Shown piece after piece: positions 23,286 through 36,903 of a stretch of DNA of 64,000 nucleotides; the first letter of the stretch is position 1; every line of letters begins with the position of its first letter. The notes under the pieces were generated by a model. That model was not told the origin of the DNA. It saw only the letters and a list, made by a program, of their open reading frames with translations, and ran no database searches. The DNA is taken from positions 6,552,983-6,616,982 of the forward strand of contig OY718807.1 of NCBI GenBank assembly GCA_963070105.1. The letters run 5' to 3'. The position numbers were made by a program, and so were the translations under genes. Origin of the DNA: Litomosoides sigmodontis (lineage: Eukaryota; Nematoda; Chromadorea; Rhabditida; Onchocercidae).

Positions 23286-23335
23286 TTAATAATAATAATA
23301 AGTATTATGATAATAATACTTATTATTATTATTAA
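23286..23335. repeat. Perfect 23-bp AT hairpin
   Basis: Arms 23286-23308 and 23313-23335 are exact reverse complements around a GATA loop. The sequence is mostly TAA/TTA triplets with a central AGTATTAT. It lies in the long 5' intron of the stomatin-like gene. Confidence 0.9.
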
Positions 23336-25248
23336 GATTTTATTATTTTTTCCTTTAATTTATTTCCCATCACCACGGAGGATTAGCGGTAGTAATTTCA
23401 TCAATTATTTTAATTGTATTTATTGTTTGTTTTAAATGCAGCAACCGAGACGGACAGTTTTTGTGCAACAATTTAAATAACGAAAATTTAATGCGACATT
23501 TTAGTCTTTTCATCTTTCCTATTTCAGTCCTAAAAATTAAAATCTTTGAGAATTTTGAAAATTTTCTTTCTATTTAAGCTTACTTCCTTTTTTACATATA
23601 TTATCCATCGTCTACAGAGCATAAATTAGTTTTAAAAAAAAAAGATTTCTACTCCAATTGCAATTTTATGTTTATTTATATTTTTATTTTTTTTACGTTA
23701 ATTTTATATCGTTTTTAAGTGTAAAAATCTAGTCAAACAGAGAAAAGATGAATAATAGACAAACAGTTCAAATGAATTTTCATCACTCATTTCCACTCAA
23801 AGTGATGCATTTGTGATGAATTTGATAAATTTACAATCACATGCGTACGATACTTCAGCATTGATTACTTCAATAAAATTTAATCAAATTGATCAATCGG
23901 TCAATCACCGATATTTTAAGACTCATCATATAATTGCTTTTAGTTCAAAATTTCTACACTAATACAGTTACAGCTACTTTCCTAAAATTTCCATTCCTCA
24001 TCTTCTTTCTATTTCTTTTTTGAAGTAAAATTTTAGCTTCAATTTATTGATTTAAAATGGATGAACACCAAGGCTTCCTTTCATTCGATAAAAATTAGCA
24101 AAAAAAAAAAGAAGAAAAAGAAATTCGATAAAATGAGGAGGTGCGGGAGGAGTTCATTAGAATATCTATAAAGCTATGGAAATTATAGGATGAATTTTAT
24201 GTGCTCACTGCATATTTCTCTTGCATTTTCCCATTCCATTCACTTTCTTTTTTTTTCGTTAAATCTCTTTGTTAAAAAAAATAATTTATGCACCAATTTT
24301 CCTCATTTCACGTACTCATGCACGCGCACGCGGTAATGCAAGCGTATTTTTACGTATCTTTCTTCGCTGTTGTTGTAGCTTATAATAGATGACGAAGCAG
24401 AAATGGAAAAAAAACTTTTTTTTCCCATTTACTTATTCCTCTATTTTCATCAGTTCTCCTCCTCTCTTCTATACAACTGTAATTCGCCGGTAGATTTTAG
24501 ACACTTCTACAGTTATCCTACCACTTTGAATTTTTTATCGAATAAAAGGAAGCATTGCTGTTCAAATCGTATTTGTTACTTTCAGATATTCCCCTTCGCC
24601 CTTCCTCCCCCTCCCCCGCTTCCCTTGAAATTTCTTTAATATTTGTTGCAATTAATGTTGAAGTGAACAGCGACCCTTCTCATCAAACTTTAATTACTTC
24701 AAGTGCTGGACATACAAAATGAAATTTCATTTCGCCTTCGTTCACTCAGAAGGATCACTCATCCCCTTCTCCATTTTAATTCAGTAGAAAAGAGAACATT
24801 TGTTAAACTATCTGTTAAAAATGCTCATTCCTTATCAAATTAATTCTTTTAGTACTATGTAACATGTGCTCCTTCTTATCAATTTTGCGTGACCTTTTCA
24901 AATTTCAATTTTTTTTCAAATTTGCTTCTTTCCTTGTTTCTTATCTCTGCAAAATAAGTGAGAAACGAGGTAGCAGAATTCAAAACAGTTGATAGATCGT
25001 TTTAGAAACGATTTAATTTCACTTATCTGTAGGATATTTTCATTGAATTTTATCATCTTATTTTTCTATAATTTTGAAATAAATTCAGCTATTTGCCATT
25101 TTTCAGTTTTGTGAATTCGCATAACAAACATGTCATTATAAACTTTCCATTTAATTTTTTCTAATTTTTTTCTTAAATATGTAAAACATTTGACTGAGTC
25201 ATTTGTATACAACTATTCGTGTGCTCGTTTCTCAGGTAGCGATATATC

Positions 25249-25318
25249 ATGGTTGTTAGTGGTCCTGAAATACGCATTGAACCATTTCGATTTTTCCCAA
25301 CGCCAAAAAATGAGAGAT
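25249..25318 (+). CDS. Candidate alternative first coding exon of the stomatin-like gene
   Basis: ATG at 25249 opens 23 codons (begins MVVSGPEIRIEPF) and ends at a strong donor, AGAT|GTAAGT, in phase 1. This is the same exit phase as the exon at 22138-22282, so either could splice to the same acceptor. A TTTCTCAG acceptor-like site (about 25227-25234) just upstream could take a trans-spliced leader. It is too short for any homology, so it remains a prediction based on the ATG, donor strength and phase. Confidence 0.45.
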
Positions 25319-26959
25319 GTAAGTTGCCGGTAAGAATGAATTAATGAAATACTACTGGGAGTGCCGCGAATGCGCAGAATTTCTGGTTGCCACCTAGCAA
25401 ATCAATCGAATACTAACTATTATTATCGCTAAGAAAATGACATTTCAAAAATTAAACTTTGCGTGAATGAGAATTTGCAGTGAAGAAGTTCCGCAAGAGT
25501 TTAGCAAAAAGTTTCCCTGCTTTAATTGAAACGACAATTATAACTTTTCTTAGAAATTTAAGTAATAATAAGAAATGTTCAATTGACCACTCTGCGATTT
25601 GTCATTTCTTGCGTATTTTGCAATAGTAATGTAAAAGATTGAGGTCACGTGGTTTTTACGCATTTGTCAACTGGCGTATTTGAGCGTTGGTATCGTCGAT
25701 ATGATTTATTGCCGTGTAAGTGTTCTTCATCAATATTTTCCTACCACAAAACCACTGCTATACGTTGATAATTTTTGTCAAACATTTGCCGCATGTAAAT
25801 TTTGCGTCAAAAAACCAGTAGATTCATAATTAATAGAGAAGTGAGGGAAAATTTTTGCGCGTCGAAATTGTAAAAGAACTGCGTAAAAAAGTAGGAAATC
25901 AAAAATTACTACTGTTGGCGTTTGAATTTATTGTTATTATCACATGAAAAAAATTAACGAATGCATTAATTAAATAAAGAAATCCCTTTCTTCTTTCTAT
26001 ACATTGGAAATAACATCGAAAGATGAAAATTATTGAAAGTTGCGAAGCACCTTATCACTGATAAAATTTACCTGACTCTTTTCGAAATTAAGTAGCTATA
26101 AGACAATTGCATTCATTTGATAAATGTGCACGTTGCAATAATAACCTTTAATGACCTTTTATCTCTTAATGTTTCCGCAACCTTTTATCTGCTCATTTTT
26201 CCAAGCGTTGCAAAATTGAAATCATAATTTATGATAAACAGCGAGACAGACTCTAGAAAATTTTAATTTATCAGTAAGCAGGAGGAGAGTTGTAAAAGAA
26301 TAGTACTTGCATAAATTAAAATAAATGTTGAAAGAAAAATTGCGATAGTTAAATAAGTGAGGTTGTTTTTTTTTTCAAAATTTAGACTTTTCAACTAGAA
26401 ATTTGGCTAGAAATCAAAATCAATGAATCATATTCTTTTCAATTTTCTCCTTTCAAATTTTCAATCCCCAATTCTGAATTTAATATCAAAGATGTCAATA
26501 TCACTTCACCGACAAACTGACGAACAGCAAATAATGCTGTTGAAATTTCCATTTTCGCTTTCATCCAATTTACGTCGTCATCCAGAAAGTCGATCCATCA
26601 TCATTTGCCCACTTCAGCCATGTACGAGTCAATTTTATAACTCCCACTTCATGTTACTTGAAAAATATAAATAACAAAGTGAAAACATGTAAATATGCTA
26701 ATTCAATTTTAATTTAATATCTTTTCATCCTGAGATTTAATTACACTCACTGACATTAAAAGTCATTCCAAATTAGATTGTTGAAAATGCATGTTTAATT
26801 TCTCATCAACTTACATGCTATTTCCCCCATTTACTTTTTCTTTTTCCAAACACTTTTATTTTAATTTCGTTCATTTCTCTTGCCATTGCTATTATGGCAC
26901 TCATTTTAAAAATATCCAGCGATATTTTAACAAATAATTATTACTAGCATATTTATAAT

Positions 26960-27272
<313 letters not shown>

Positions 27273-27565
27273 CAAATATAGAATGATAAATAATATTATT
27301 GAATTAAAAATGCGGAAATATTGTTAAAGATGAATTTTGAATGTCTCATTTAATTGTTGTAGAATTAATCAATGATTTAATAATTAATTAACTAATTTTT
27401 GCTATTTGAAAGGGATAGTTGGATAAGTGTGTTGATTAATTCATATCACTTATGCCTAAATTCGACAATGCAATTAAAATTACTATCATTCAATTAGCAA
27501 TATTACACAAAGGATGATTTTCATATTTTTGTGTTGAAAAGAACACTGGAAAGATTTAGGAGAGG

Positions 27566-27591
27566 GAGGGGGAGAGAGAGAGAGAGAGAGG
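27566..27591. repeat. Short GA-rich tract
   Basis: A run of GAG/GGAG and GA repeats. A complementary-type CT-rich tract follows at about 27883-27932. Both are simple-sequence DNA in an intron. Confidence 0.8.
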
Positions 27592-29161
27592 TAATTATGA
27601 TGGTTGAAGGATTGCTTGAAATTGTATGGATTTAAAAGTAATTTCAATTTCGTTGAATAAAGCCACCGTACGAGGCCTAATCATTTATGGCGGTGTTGTT
27701 GATCGATAGCCAACAATCGCCGTCGTTCTCTTATTCCCTCACTCTCATCAACGCACGTCAAATGGCATTAAGCCACCATAAATGTGCATCTATACTCTTC
27801 GCTATCCTCCTCGCCTCACTTTTCAATCCAAATTTACATTTTAATTGATTCCTTTGTTTTCCATTGTTTTTTCCCACCTATTCTCCCTCTCTCCCTCTCT
27901 CCCTCTCTCTCTCTCTCCCTCCCTCCCTCCCTTTAATCACTTTCTCCTTTATGCCTTCTGCACAATCAAATAAATTTTCGGACGACTTTCACTGATAAAT
28001 TTTCAATCTTCTCCTCCCACACTGTGTTTTTATAACTGCATGATTTAACTCATATCAATTGAGCAAAATGAAACGAACTATATTTTACCATTGATATTTT
28101 GCAGTGAGCATTAGCATTATTGTGAATTTCTTTGTTGACCTATTAGCATCCTTTCAATTAGGTAATTTAGGTTTTCGCCGGTGTAAATATAAATAGCGGC
28201 ATAAATTCTTTGGTGCCTTTCACATTCACAATAAGAAGAAAATGGAAATTTGAAAAGAAGTTTATTTCGTACACTTTTGAAAAACATAAAAAAAATTCGC
28301 TTCTTATTGAAATTTTCAAAAGCCGAAAAAAGCGCAAAAAAAAAATTTTCATGTATTGGAAATTTTGAAGCCATCTCATGCTCAATTTTTCGTTTTTTTC
28401 TTTTTTTTAAATAGCATTTCCTATCATAACAGTTTGGATATATATATATATAGCATATATTTGAAGTGAGTAATTGAAATTTAAAATCCAATTTTCCCAC
28501 AAATAATTCTGTAAATGCTGGTAGAGATTTGAAATTTAAATTGAACTGTCCTGCACCTCTAGCACGTGCAGTATATCAGAATAGGTCGTGAGTTCATTTA
28601 CATTGAAATCAATTTTATCTGACATTAGAATTTGGTATGAGTCATTGTGGCCAACAATAGAGACACACATATGTTGTAATGTCGAACTGATAACGAATTA
28701 CAGGAATTGATTTTTTCTGTTCGGAATATCTTGATACCTACTTTAGGCTTATAATGATTAAAATTTAAAAAGAGAAAAGAGGTGAGGGGAGCTGGTTAGG
28801 CGTGAAATGTATAAGCCCCTGCTCCGATGAAATCTTCAAAGGGATAATTGAAGTGAAGAAGAATTTAGCTGAAAGTTACAAGAAGCAAAATAGATTTTAA
28901 ATGATTTTGAGAGAAAAAAAAAGAGAATTTCCGAATTAGCCACTACATGAGGTTTTGAGGAGTGGAAAAAAGGATGGAAAGCATATGTATGCGAGGCAAT
29001 GAAATTATGAAAATGCCGCCATTTTCATTGAATTTTCAGAAGCAACGACGATCCATCACGGATCGCTCGCTGATAGGACGATGCCTTGGAAATAGTTGTG
29101 CGTGAAAAAAAAAAAAGGAAAAAGCTCCTCCAACGTGGATTAATCAATGAGAGTGAAACAG

Positions 29162-29713
29162 ATCACTTCACTTTACATTTGCTGCATGAACCACACGAGC
29201 ACTGGTCATTTTCCGCTGTCCGAAAAAGCACTAATATACGACTGCCAAATTTCATGCTACCATTTATCGGATCGATCAAAAGCAACTGCTGCGCCACATT
29301 AACTCGACAAGCAACATTGCAGGAAGATTTGGATGGTGGAATTTTGACGGTTATTGGCGTGAGAATGTCCAGTAGGAGGAACAGGGAGGAATCCCGTGAT
29401 AACGATCACGTACCCTCATTGATTGACGATGGCACTGCTAGGATTGGTAGTAGCACGATCGGTTCAACAACCGATATTTTGTACAGTCGAAGAGTGTTAG
29501 CGCGAAGTGCGGAATCACTGTATCCGTTCGATGTCAAACGCTCACAGTTATCACCATCAATACGACGTTATTCGCATAATCTAAACGACGACGAACGACG
29601 TCGATCACTGACGTGGGCACGTCTAACAGCAGAAGAGAGAATAGCCCGAACGAACCGTCGTATTTCAGACAATGCAAAATCACTTCATCCCACACAATCT
29701 GATCCTCTTAGAG
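29162..29713 (+). CDS. Probable N-terminal exon of the stomatin-like gene (5' edge uncertain)
   Basis: A 200-codon open stretch whose 3' two thirds has clear coding character (about 29365-29713). It is rich in Arg/Ser (MSSRRNREESRDN, RRYSHNLNDDERRR, TAEERIARTNRR) and has lower AT content than its flanks. The donor AGAG|GTCTGC at 29713/29714 is phase 1. Phase-1 acceptors that fit either upstream first exon exist at 29161/29162 and 29331/29332; neither has a strong pyrimidine tract, so the real start may also be an internal ATG at 29365. In and out phases are equal, so the exon can be skipped without breaking the frame. It would encode a disordered cytoplasmic N-terminal region. Confidence 0.55.
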
Positions 29714-31648
29714 GTCTGCTGACTCTAATTAATCTATAAAGTTTACATCTGTTTTTTTTTAAATTACCTATTCGATTGCTCTAATTTGCTAAGCGTATAA
29801 TTTTAATTTGCCTCGCTATTATATTTCGAAAAAAAAAGAAATATCTGAACTAAAATAGCTTTATTATCAGAGCAACATCGATCAAAGTTTGTTGAGAAAG
29901 AAAAGGAAGTAATTTTGTTGTCTCTTCAAATCCATCTCATTGACAATTTTGAAAATTAGTTTCGCACAGTTATACTTTTCGAAAGTCTACGAGCACTACT
30001 GTCTAAGCGCTAATGAACTTTCTCGTACAGTGTAGTAGTAATAATACTTATCACATAGCAACCCTAACATGTATCACTCATCAAGTATCATCACACCAAG
30101 TATTTCATGCATTCATTTTAAAACTTTCAACTCTTTCATTTCTAGCTTTTTGTTGAGAAAAAAAAACGTCGAGGAAAAAGGAATTTTGCTTTAAAATATT
30201 GAAAAAAATTAATTTTTTTTTTAAATGCAAAATGATACAGCGAGATTTTAAGAAATCCGGTCGGCTATGTCAGATGACAGTGTTTCATTTTGGTTCCTTC
30301 TTTTTTTCTAAATCATTGATTTTTGCTTTTATTGACTTTAGCTTACATATATAAGCATTTATTTAAGCAGTAAAATCCTCTCTTTCTCACTGCCACATGG
30401 ACGATGGACTTGTTGTTCCATAAATTCAGCGATTACGAATTTCACTATTTGCACTTTTTTTTTGTTGCAATGAAAGGAGCAGTTCTATGAAATAACAAAA
30501 ATCAATTTGATAAATCAGTGCGCTCAGTCGTAAACAAACGTACAAACAAAGAAATAAACAATTTTAAATGAAAGAAATGAGATGAAGCACTTATCACTGT
30601 CACTATCACTGGCATTATCAATATCATTACCATTACCATTATCGTAATTATTAATTATATTATTGTTATTATTATCTATAAACGTTTGTCCCAAAAATAG
30701 TGAATTTCTAAACATTTTAATTGCATGCATTCGACTCACATTTATTTGACTTTTGCAGTTATTGTAAGCAACAGTGTTTACAGTAATACTTGGATTAATA
30801 ACATACTGGTTAAGTGTGGTCACTCTGATAGCAGTGAACGTGTCAGCACAACTTGGCAAATGGACATTGAGAAGCATGTCTTGACCATTAATGACATTTA
30901 AACATTCATTTCCTTTCCCTAAATGATATCATTTCATTTTCCTCAATTAAAATTTGTCTCAAAAAAGAATCTTGGCTTACCTGTAGTTTCATTTTTAGCA
31001 GTTCAACTGACGATGAAAATCGCATGGTACATATATAGCTATGTTAATTTGACGAGTGCTTTTCGGTTGCGGTACTAAAGCCATTTTTGAAATGAAAGTT
31101 CATGCGATCAATTAATTGTCAAAGAAGCTTTCCATTAAAAAATTTTCACCATCAATTATCTCTCTCTCTCTCTCTCTCTCTCTCGTTAGCTTCCGCTCAT
31201 CTCATCATCCCTCATCCCTCAATTGGTGTAAAAATTGAAGTGTTCCTTCCACTTCTTTGAAGAAGCGATGTGATGTAAAATAAATTCCCTCTCATACATT
31301 TTCAATTTTCACGTTAGCTTTCCTATATTTTGAAGTGCCATTAAGTTAAAAAAAAAAAAGCATTTCAATTCGATGACTTTTGCAATCTGTAACTTTGACA
31401 TATTTTTTTTCCTTTCCTCCATTCTCTCCTCTATTTTCGCCTCCACAATTGCTATTTAAATTGTTGAAAGGGATTTCTTTGTCTCTTCCGATCGAGTACA
31501 CTCATTGCATAAGCTATTTGCATAATTTGATTAAATTCGATGATATTAGCCTATTTCTGAATTGAGTGCTTCTCAACATCTGTTGCAATGCTCGCCATCG
31601 GCTATCGCTCCATCAAATCCTCTTGATTGCTAATCTCGTTGATATGAG

Positions 31649-31743
31649 CGGCGAATCATTCGCCATCAAAGAGAATCATCAGGCCTACCAGCAGTAAGGC
31701 CAAAAATTTCACTATGGAAATACGTGGTAATCTAACTGAACAG
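31649..31743 (+). CDS. Possible small exon before the stomatin core
   Basis: An open stretch of 31 codons plus a split codon (SPSKRIIRPTSSKAKN, ending IRGNLTEQ). It enters in phase 1 and leaves at ACAG|GTACAA in phase 0, exactly what the exons on each side need. An in-frame ATG at 31714 could instead start a short isoform. The acceptor (GATATGAG) is weak, so the 5' boundary is a guess. Confidence 0.4.
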
Positions 31744-31840
31744 GTACAATACAGCTAATTTCCACAAATTCCTATGTTCGTACCTTTCCTGCAATAATTT
31801 TTGCTAGGAATGTGACCACTCCTTTTGCTTTCTTCTTCAG

Positions 31841-34800
31841 TTGCCAAAGTATCCGCCAATAATCACGAGAGAGCACTGGAAGTCCGACGTAAACGGGCTA
31901 AGCCGTGATGATCGCTCACGTATCAGCGTAGTAAAGTTTGACGCAAATGTCCGTCAGCAATCTTCAACTGAGGCCGAATGCAACTGTAAGCTAATGATAG
32001 CTGAATACTTCATCACTTCCACTAACAGCAAGAGCTTTTTGTCGAAAAAAATGTTACCAATTCAAAATCAATCGATATTGCCATCCTTGAACATCACGTC
32101 CGTGACTGAAAGGCTAACCTTTTTCTCCGAATACTTCAACAATATATTTCTTTTGCATCATTTTTGCTCGCTTCTCCTAAAAGCTTTTCAATAATGCATC
32201 GCTGTGTGAAGTAATTTACCCATAATTTGCAGTTTCAGTAATTGCATCACTTTATCCAGCCATTTTAGGTTGATATTAGCTACAATCCCTTTCCGTTTTC
32301 CTTCTACCCTCCTAAATAGTTTTATTAAATAGCTAAACCTGAAAGCTAAAATTCGAAATTTCATTTTAAGCACACCCATCATCACTTGCACAGCATTCGT
32401 GCGAAAAGAAAATAAATAGCACTTTGATCATATCATATCAATTGATATTGATTGATTTGATCATATCAATCAAGATCATAACAATCATATCAATTTTGCT
32501 GTTGCAATAAGTAATATTATCGAAATCAATCGAAAGTAATGAATATTTACGAAATATACTAGTAGTGTAACCTTAATTGGTGTCATTGCACTTTTTGACG
32601 GTACTAACGTCAGTGCAAGGAATTGCAGAGCTCTAGTGAAAGTGCAATATTACTTACGTGAAATTTAGCTATAAGTAGTTCGTTGTTGTAAGTCAAGTGA
32701 AAAATATAATTGCTCGTATAATTAAAATTATGCAATTTTATTATTGTAATTTTAGCCATTTAACCATTCCTTACTTTCGTTCACACTCCCTAAACTATTT
32801 CTGTCCGCTAATTAGTTCATTATGTTTTGTTTTTTATTGTAATTTAAATATTTAAATATCCTTATTTAATATATAAATTTATTTGATGAATATTCAAATG
32901 TTTGTTTAGTAAACTATTAGTTTACAATTAGTTTATTATAATTTGTTTGAGTATCTAAATAGCCATAATTAGCTAATATGTTTATTAATCATTCATTTGT
33001 TGAAAGTGAACAAGTTTTACAGTTTTTTTTTGAAATTATCTTTATTTATAAACAAATAAGGTTTCATCCCATGGATTTTTATTCCAATTGAAATTTCAAC
33101 ATTTATTCTATTTCAGCGAATATAAGAAGTGAACTAGGCTTTTGTGGTTGGATCTTAATGATACTTTCCTACATACTGATCTTTTTCACATTCCCAATTT
33201 CGGCATGCATGTGCGTTAAAGTAAGTTACTTATTTCATCAATTTTACATACTACGATTATTTACAAATTTAACAATTTGAATATCGATTTTTTTTTCCAT
33301 TTCGACACGCAGTATTTCGTTTTGGCAGCAGAAAACAGCTTATCAAATAAGCAAAGCTAATTTCCAACAATTTATCACTATATCAGTAGAGGAGGTAAGA
33401 TAGAGAGAGACAAGAGTGAGATGCATGTGGTCAAGAAAAGTCGACCTCGTCATTTTCCACAACTCTAGTAGCTGTCATTTGCTTCAGGTTGTGCAAGAGT
33501 ATGAAAGGGTCGTGATATTTCGATTAGGTCGCTTAATGCCTGGTGGCGCAAAAGGCCCCGGTTTGTTGCTAAATTTTTTAAAGTTTCAATCGACATTTCT
33601 CATGCAATGATGATTTGATCAAATTTGAATTTTTGAAAAAAATTGTAACTCATCTACTTTTAAAAATTTAATTATTTAGGCATATTTTTTGTCATACCAT
33701 GCATAGATACATATCGTAAGGTGGATCTGCGTGTGCTCTCATTCGAAGTACCTCCTCAGGAGGTAAAATTATCAAATGATTACTCTGTTTCACACTGTTA
33801 ATTCCAGTAATTTAACCCTTTGCTTTCCCTCAAGTAGTTTAGCTTACCGTTCCGGTAATTGCTCACTCAATTCATTAAATTTAAATGACCAAAATTAAAT
33901 GACCAAAAGCTTTATCATCATTTGTCAAATATTACCTAGCAGCACTACAAACTTTCGATAATTTAATATTTATGCATATGTTTTGGAAATTTTTTCAAAA
34001 ATTTAAAGAATGAAGAAATTGTTGGTTCTTTCAGCTTCTTTCTAAGGATTCAGTAACTGTAGCTGTTGATGCGGTTGTATATTTTCGAATTTCAAATGCT
34101 ACCGTATCAGTTACGAACGTTGAAGATGCTGCAACGCATGTTTTTTTATTTCATTCTTTTCATTATCCTATTGAGTGAATAAAATAAGTAACGAAGAAAT
34201 CGTTGTAAAGCAACAAATCATAAAATGGAAGAATGCAAAATTAATTGATAAAAAATTCAGAAGAGAATTAAAAATCAAAATTAATTGATAAAAGCAATTC
34301 TTTTCCATTGAAAATTGATAGTGAAATGTTTTAACTTTGTGTTCACTGTGATGCTAATGTGATTAAAGTGATAAGAAAAGCAGTCATTTATGAATTTATT
34401 TATGAAGTTTAGTTCAACAAAGCTACTCGCGCAAACAACATTAAGGAATATTCTTGGAACAAAAACGCTAACTGAAATGCTTTCCGATCGTGAAGCTATT
34501 TCTATGCAAATGCAAGTAAGTTGATTTTCAATTTTTTCTTCTTTTTAAATTTTCAAAATAAAAACACTCACATAGGCATATGGCTAACTGGCTACATATC
34601 ACATATTGAAATGTAATTAACAAAGTTAAATAATGAATTCGAAGATTGCAGCAAAATTTCAATTTTATTTCTTAAAATGAAGTCAAATTCACTTTTCTTC
34701 CAACATGAAGTAAAATGATAAGTAAAAATGGATTTTATGATGATTGAAGTAGAGTGATAAGAGGTAAGAGTGAATTTTCAGCTAACGCTTGATGATGCTA

Positions 34801-35928
34801 CAGAGCCTTGGGGAGTGAAAGTGGAAAGAGTGGAAGTAAAAGATGTCCGACTGCCAGTTCAACTTCAACGTGCTATGGCTGCAGAAGCTGAAGCTACACG
34901 TGAAGCACGAGCTAAGGTTCTCTTTTTTCAATGAATGCGAAATAATTTCTTTTCTATAAGTCCACCTATAATAGAATTAGCTTAATTATCGATAGATAAC
35001 AGTGAAAAACGTCTGTTTCGAGGACTAAATAAGCAATATACGATCTACTTTGACGTAAAATCACACTTAATCATTGCTGCATATTCGTTGAATCTAAATC
35101 GATCGACCTTAAGGATATCAAAATATTCCTTTCACTCAAATTTCCGCTCAAATTTTTCTTTCTTTTCATCAAAAAACATCTGTTGTAGCATTAATTTAAA
35201 ATGAAATTTCAGGTGATCGGTGCAGAAGGTGAACATAAAGCATCACGAGCTCTTAAAGAAGCTGCTGAAACAATCGCCGAATCACCATCTGCTCTTCAAC
35301 TACGATACTTGCAAACTTTAAATTCAATAAGGTAAGCTTCAAACCTCAACCTCAATATTCATTTAGACACAAAGCAAAGACAAAATTATCGATGGATAGA
35401 TATTAGTTATATTATAGGATATTATACGAACAGATTGTTCATCAAATGAACAAGTTAAAAAACGTCCCGTTAATTTGTTTCAAATTCATTAATTTGAAAA
35501 TTTAAATGATGAAGAATTGTTGCTTTTCATTCTTTGCATTATTTGACGAAGTATTGTAAAAGTTGAAAAAGATAAGATTGCATTAGTTCAAATGATAACA
35601 GCAAGCAAGCAGGCAACAATAAAGCTAATGGTTCAAAAGTTTAAGTGTTAAGAAAAATTTCAAATTTACAAAGGTGAAGTGAATTTCAAAACTTAGAAAA
35701 AATCGAATACTTTATAAATGCATTATATAAGTAAAAAAGAATTGAAGTTACATCTTACATTAATATATGGAAAAATGATTGATAAGTTATTGCCTTATCG
35801 TAGAACATCAATTATCCATCGATTCATTAAAAATTCATTTTAGCGCCGACAAAAATTCAACAATAATTTTTCCACTTCCTATCGATTTATTATCATCATT
35901 CTTCCAACGTTATGTCCCTAAAGTGTAA
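31841..35928 (+). CDS. Stomatin-family membrane scaffold protein, MEC-2/STO type (core exons)
   Basis: Exons 31841-31985, 33117-33220, 33488-33560, 33680-33762, 34035-34135, 34413-34515, 34782-34916, 35213-35331 and 35844-35928 give 315 residues in one frame. After a polar lead comes the hydrophobic hairpin ([19 protein letters not shown], with the proline that forces the hairpin to stay in the inner leaflet) and CMCVK with candidate palmitoylation cysteines. The PHB/SPFH domain follows: [108 protein letters not shown] and [11 protein letters not shown]. Such proteins scaffold ion channels in nematode neurons and muscle. Closest by memory are MEC-2, STO-2 and UNC-1; I cannot pick one. The intron after 34135 must use a GC donor to keep the conserved frame. 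The final stop overlaps a strong donor. Confidence 0.93.
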
Positions 35929-36903
35929 GTTACACTTTAACTAAATTTAACAGTTGAATTTTCAAGAGAAGAAGGAAGAGAAGGCGAAAGAAGCAATGAG
36001 TTAAATGTTTGATTTGTTAGTTTTAACTTTGAAAGATTATGAACGAATTAAGTTGCAGGAAATTAATCAAAGAATGATTAATTATTTTTAACTCTTCAAT
36101 TGAAGCTCATATGATACATAAGCTGTATAAATTCAAATTGCTATAAAATCTAACTGCATCCGTTGTAAACTGCATAGGATAGGATACTTATGATCGTATT
36201 AAAGTATGATCTGTGCTTATCCAACTGCTAACATAAGCTGTTTATAGGTTAGCTTTTGAAAAGTTAATTTAACTTGTGACACTAATCACATAAAATCCTA
36301 CACGACGACGTTATTTTCTTCATTGTTGTTAGATGAGGGAATTAATTAAACGACAACAATTAACTTGTAGTTGATCTCATGCTTTTCCGACAAACTAGGA
36401 GTATTTGAATTTTGTTTGGAATTTCATTTCAGAGTGCCTAAAACGCATTCAAGCTAACACCGTCATTACGCAAAACAACTGGAAGTGCGCAATAATTTCC
36501 TTATATTTAAAATCACTTTATTGTATTCGCAAATTTTGTGCTAAAACAAACATTTCCATCACTTCCTCTCTTTTCTCCGTCTGAAGATTTTCTTCTTGCT
36601 AAAATAGTTTTTTTTATGAAAATGCAAATAATTAGTTGTATTTAATTATTTATATTTATGTTTGATTTTCGTGCTCGCTGAAAAAGTTAGGAACCAGTGC
36701 TACTAGTTGCTATAATTCATGTTACACGGAGAAGTATGCGCAATGAGTACGATGATCAGAGGCGCAAATGGCGCAACGAGGAAAACAGTGAAGTGATTTA
36801 TTGAAATTACTACAAGAAAAAACGATGAGATCAGTAATATGCAGAAAGAGATAGATGTAATAATAATAATAATAAGCCGTACGTGAAATTTAAACAAATT
36901 TCT

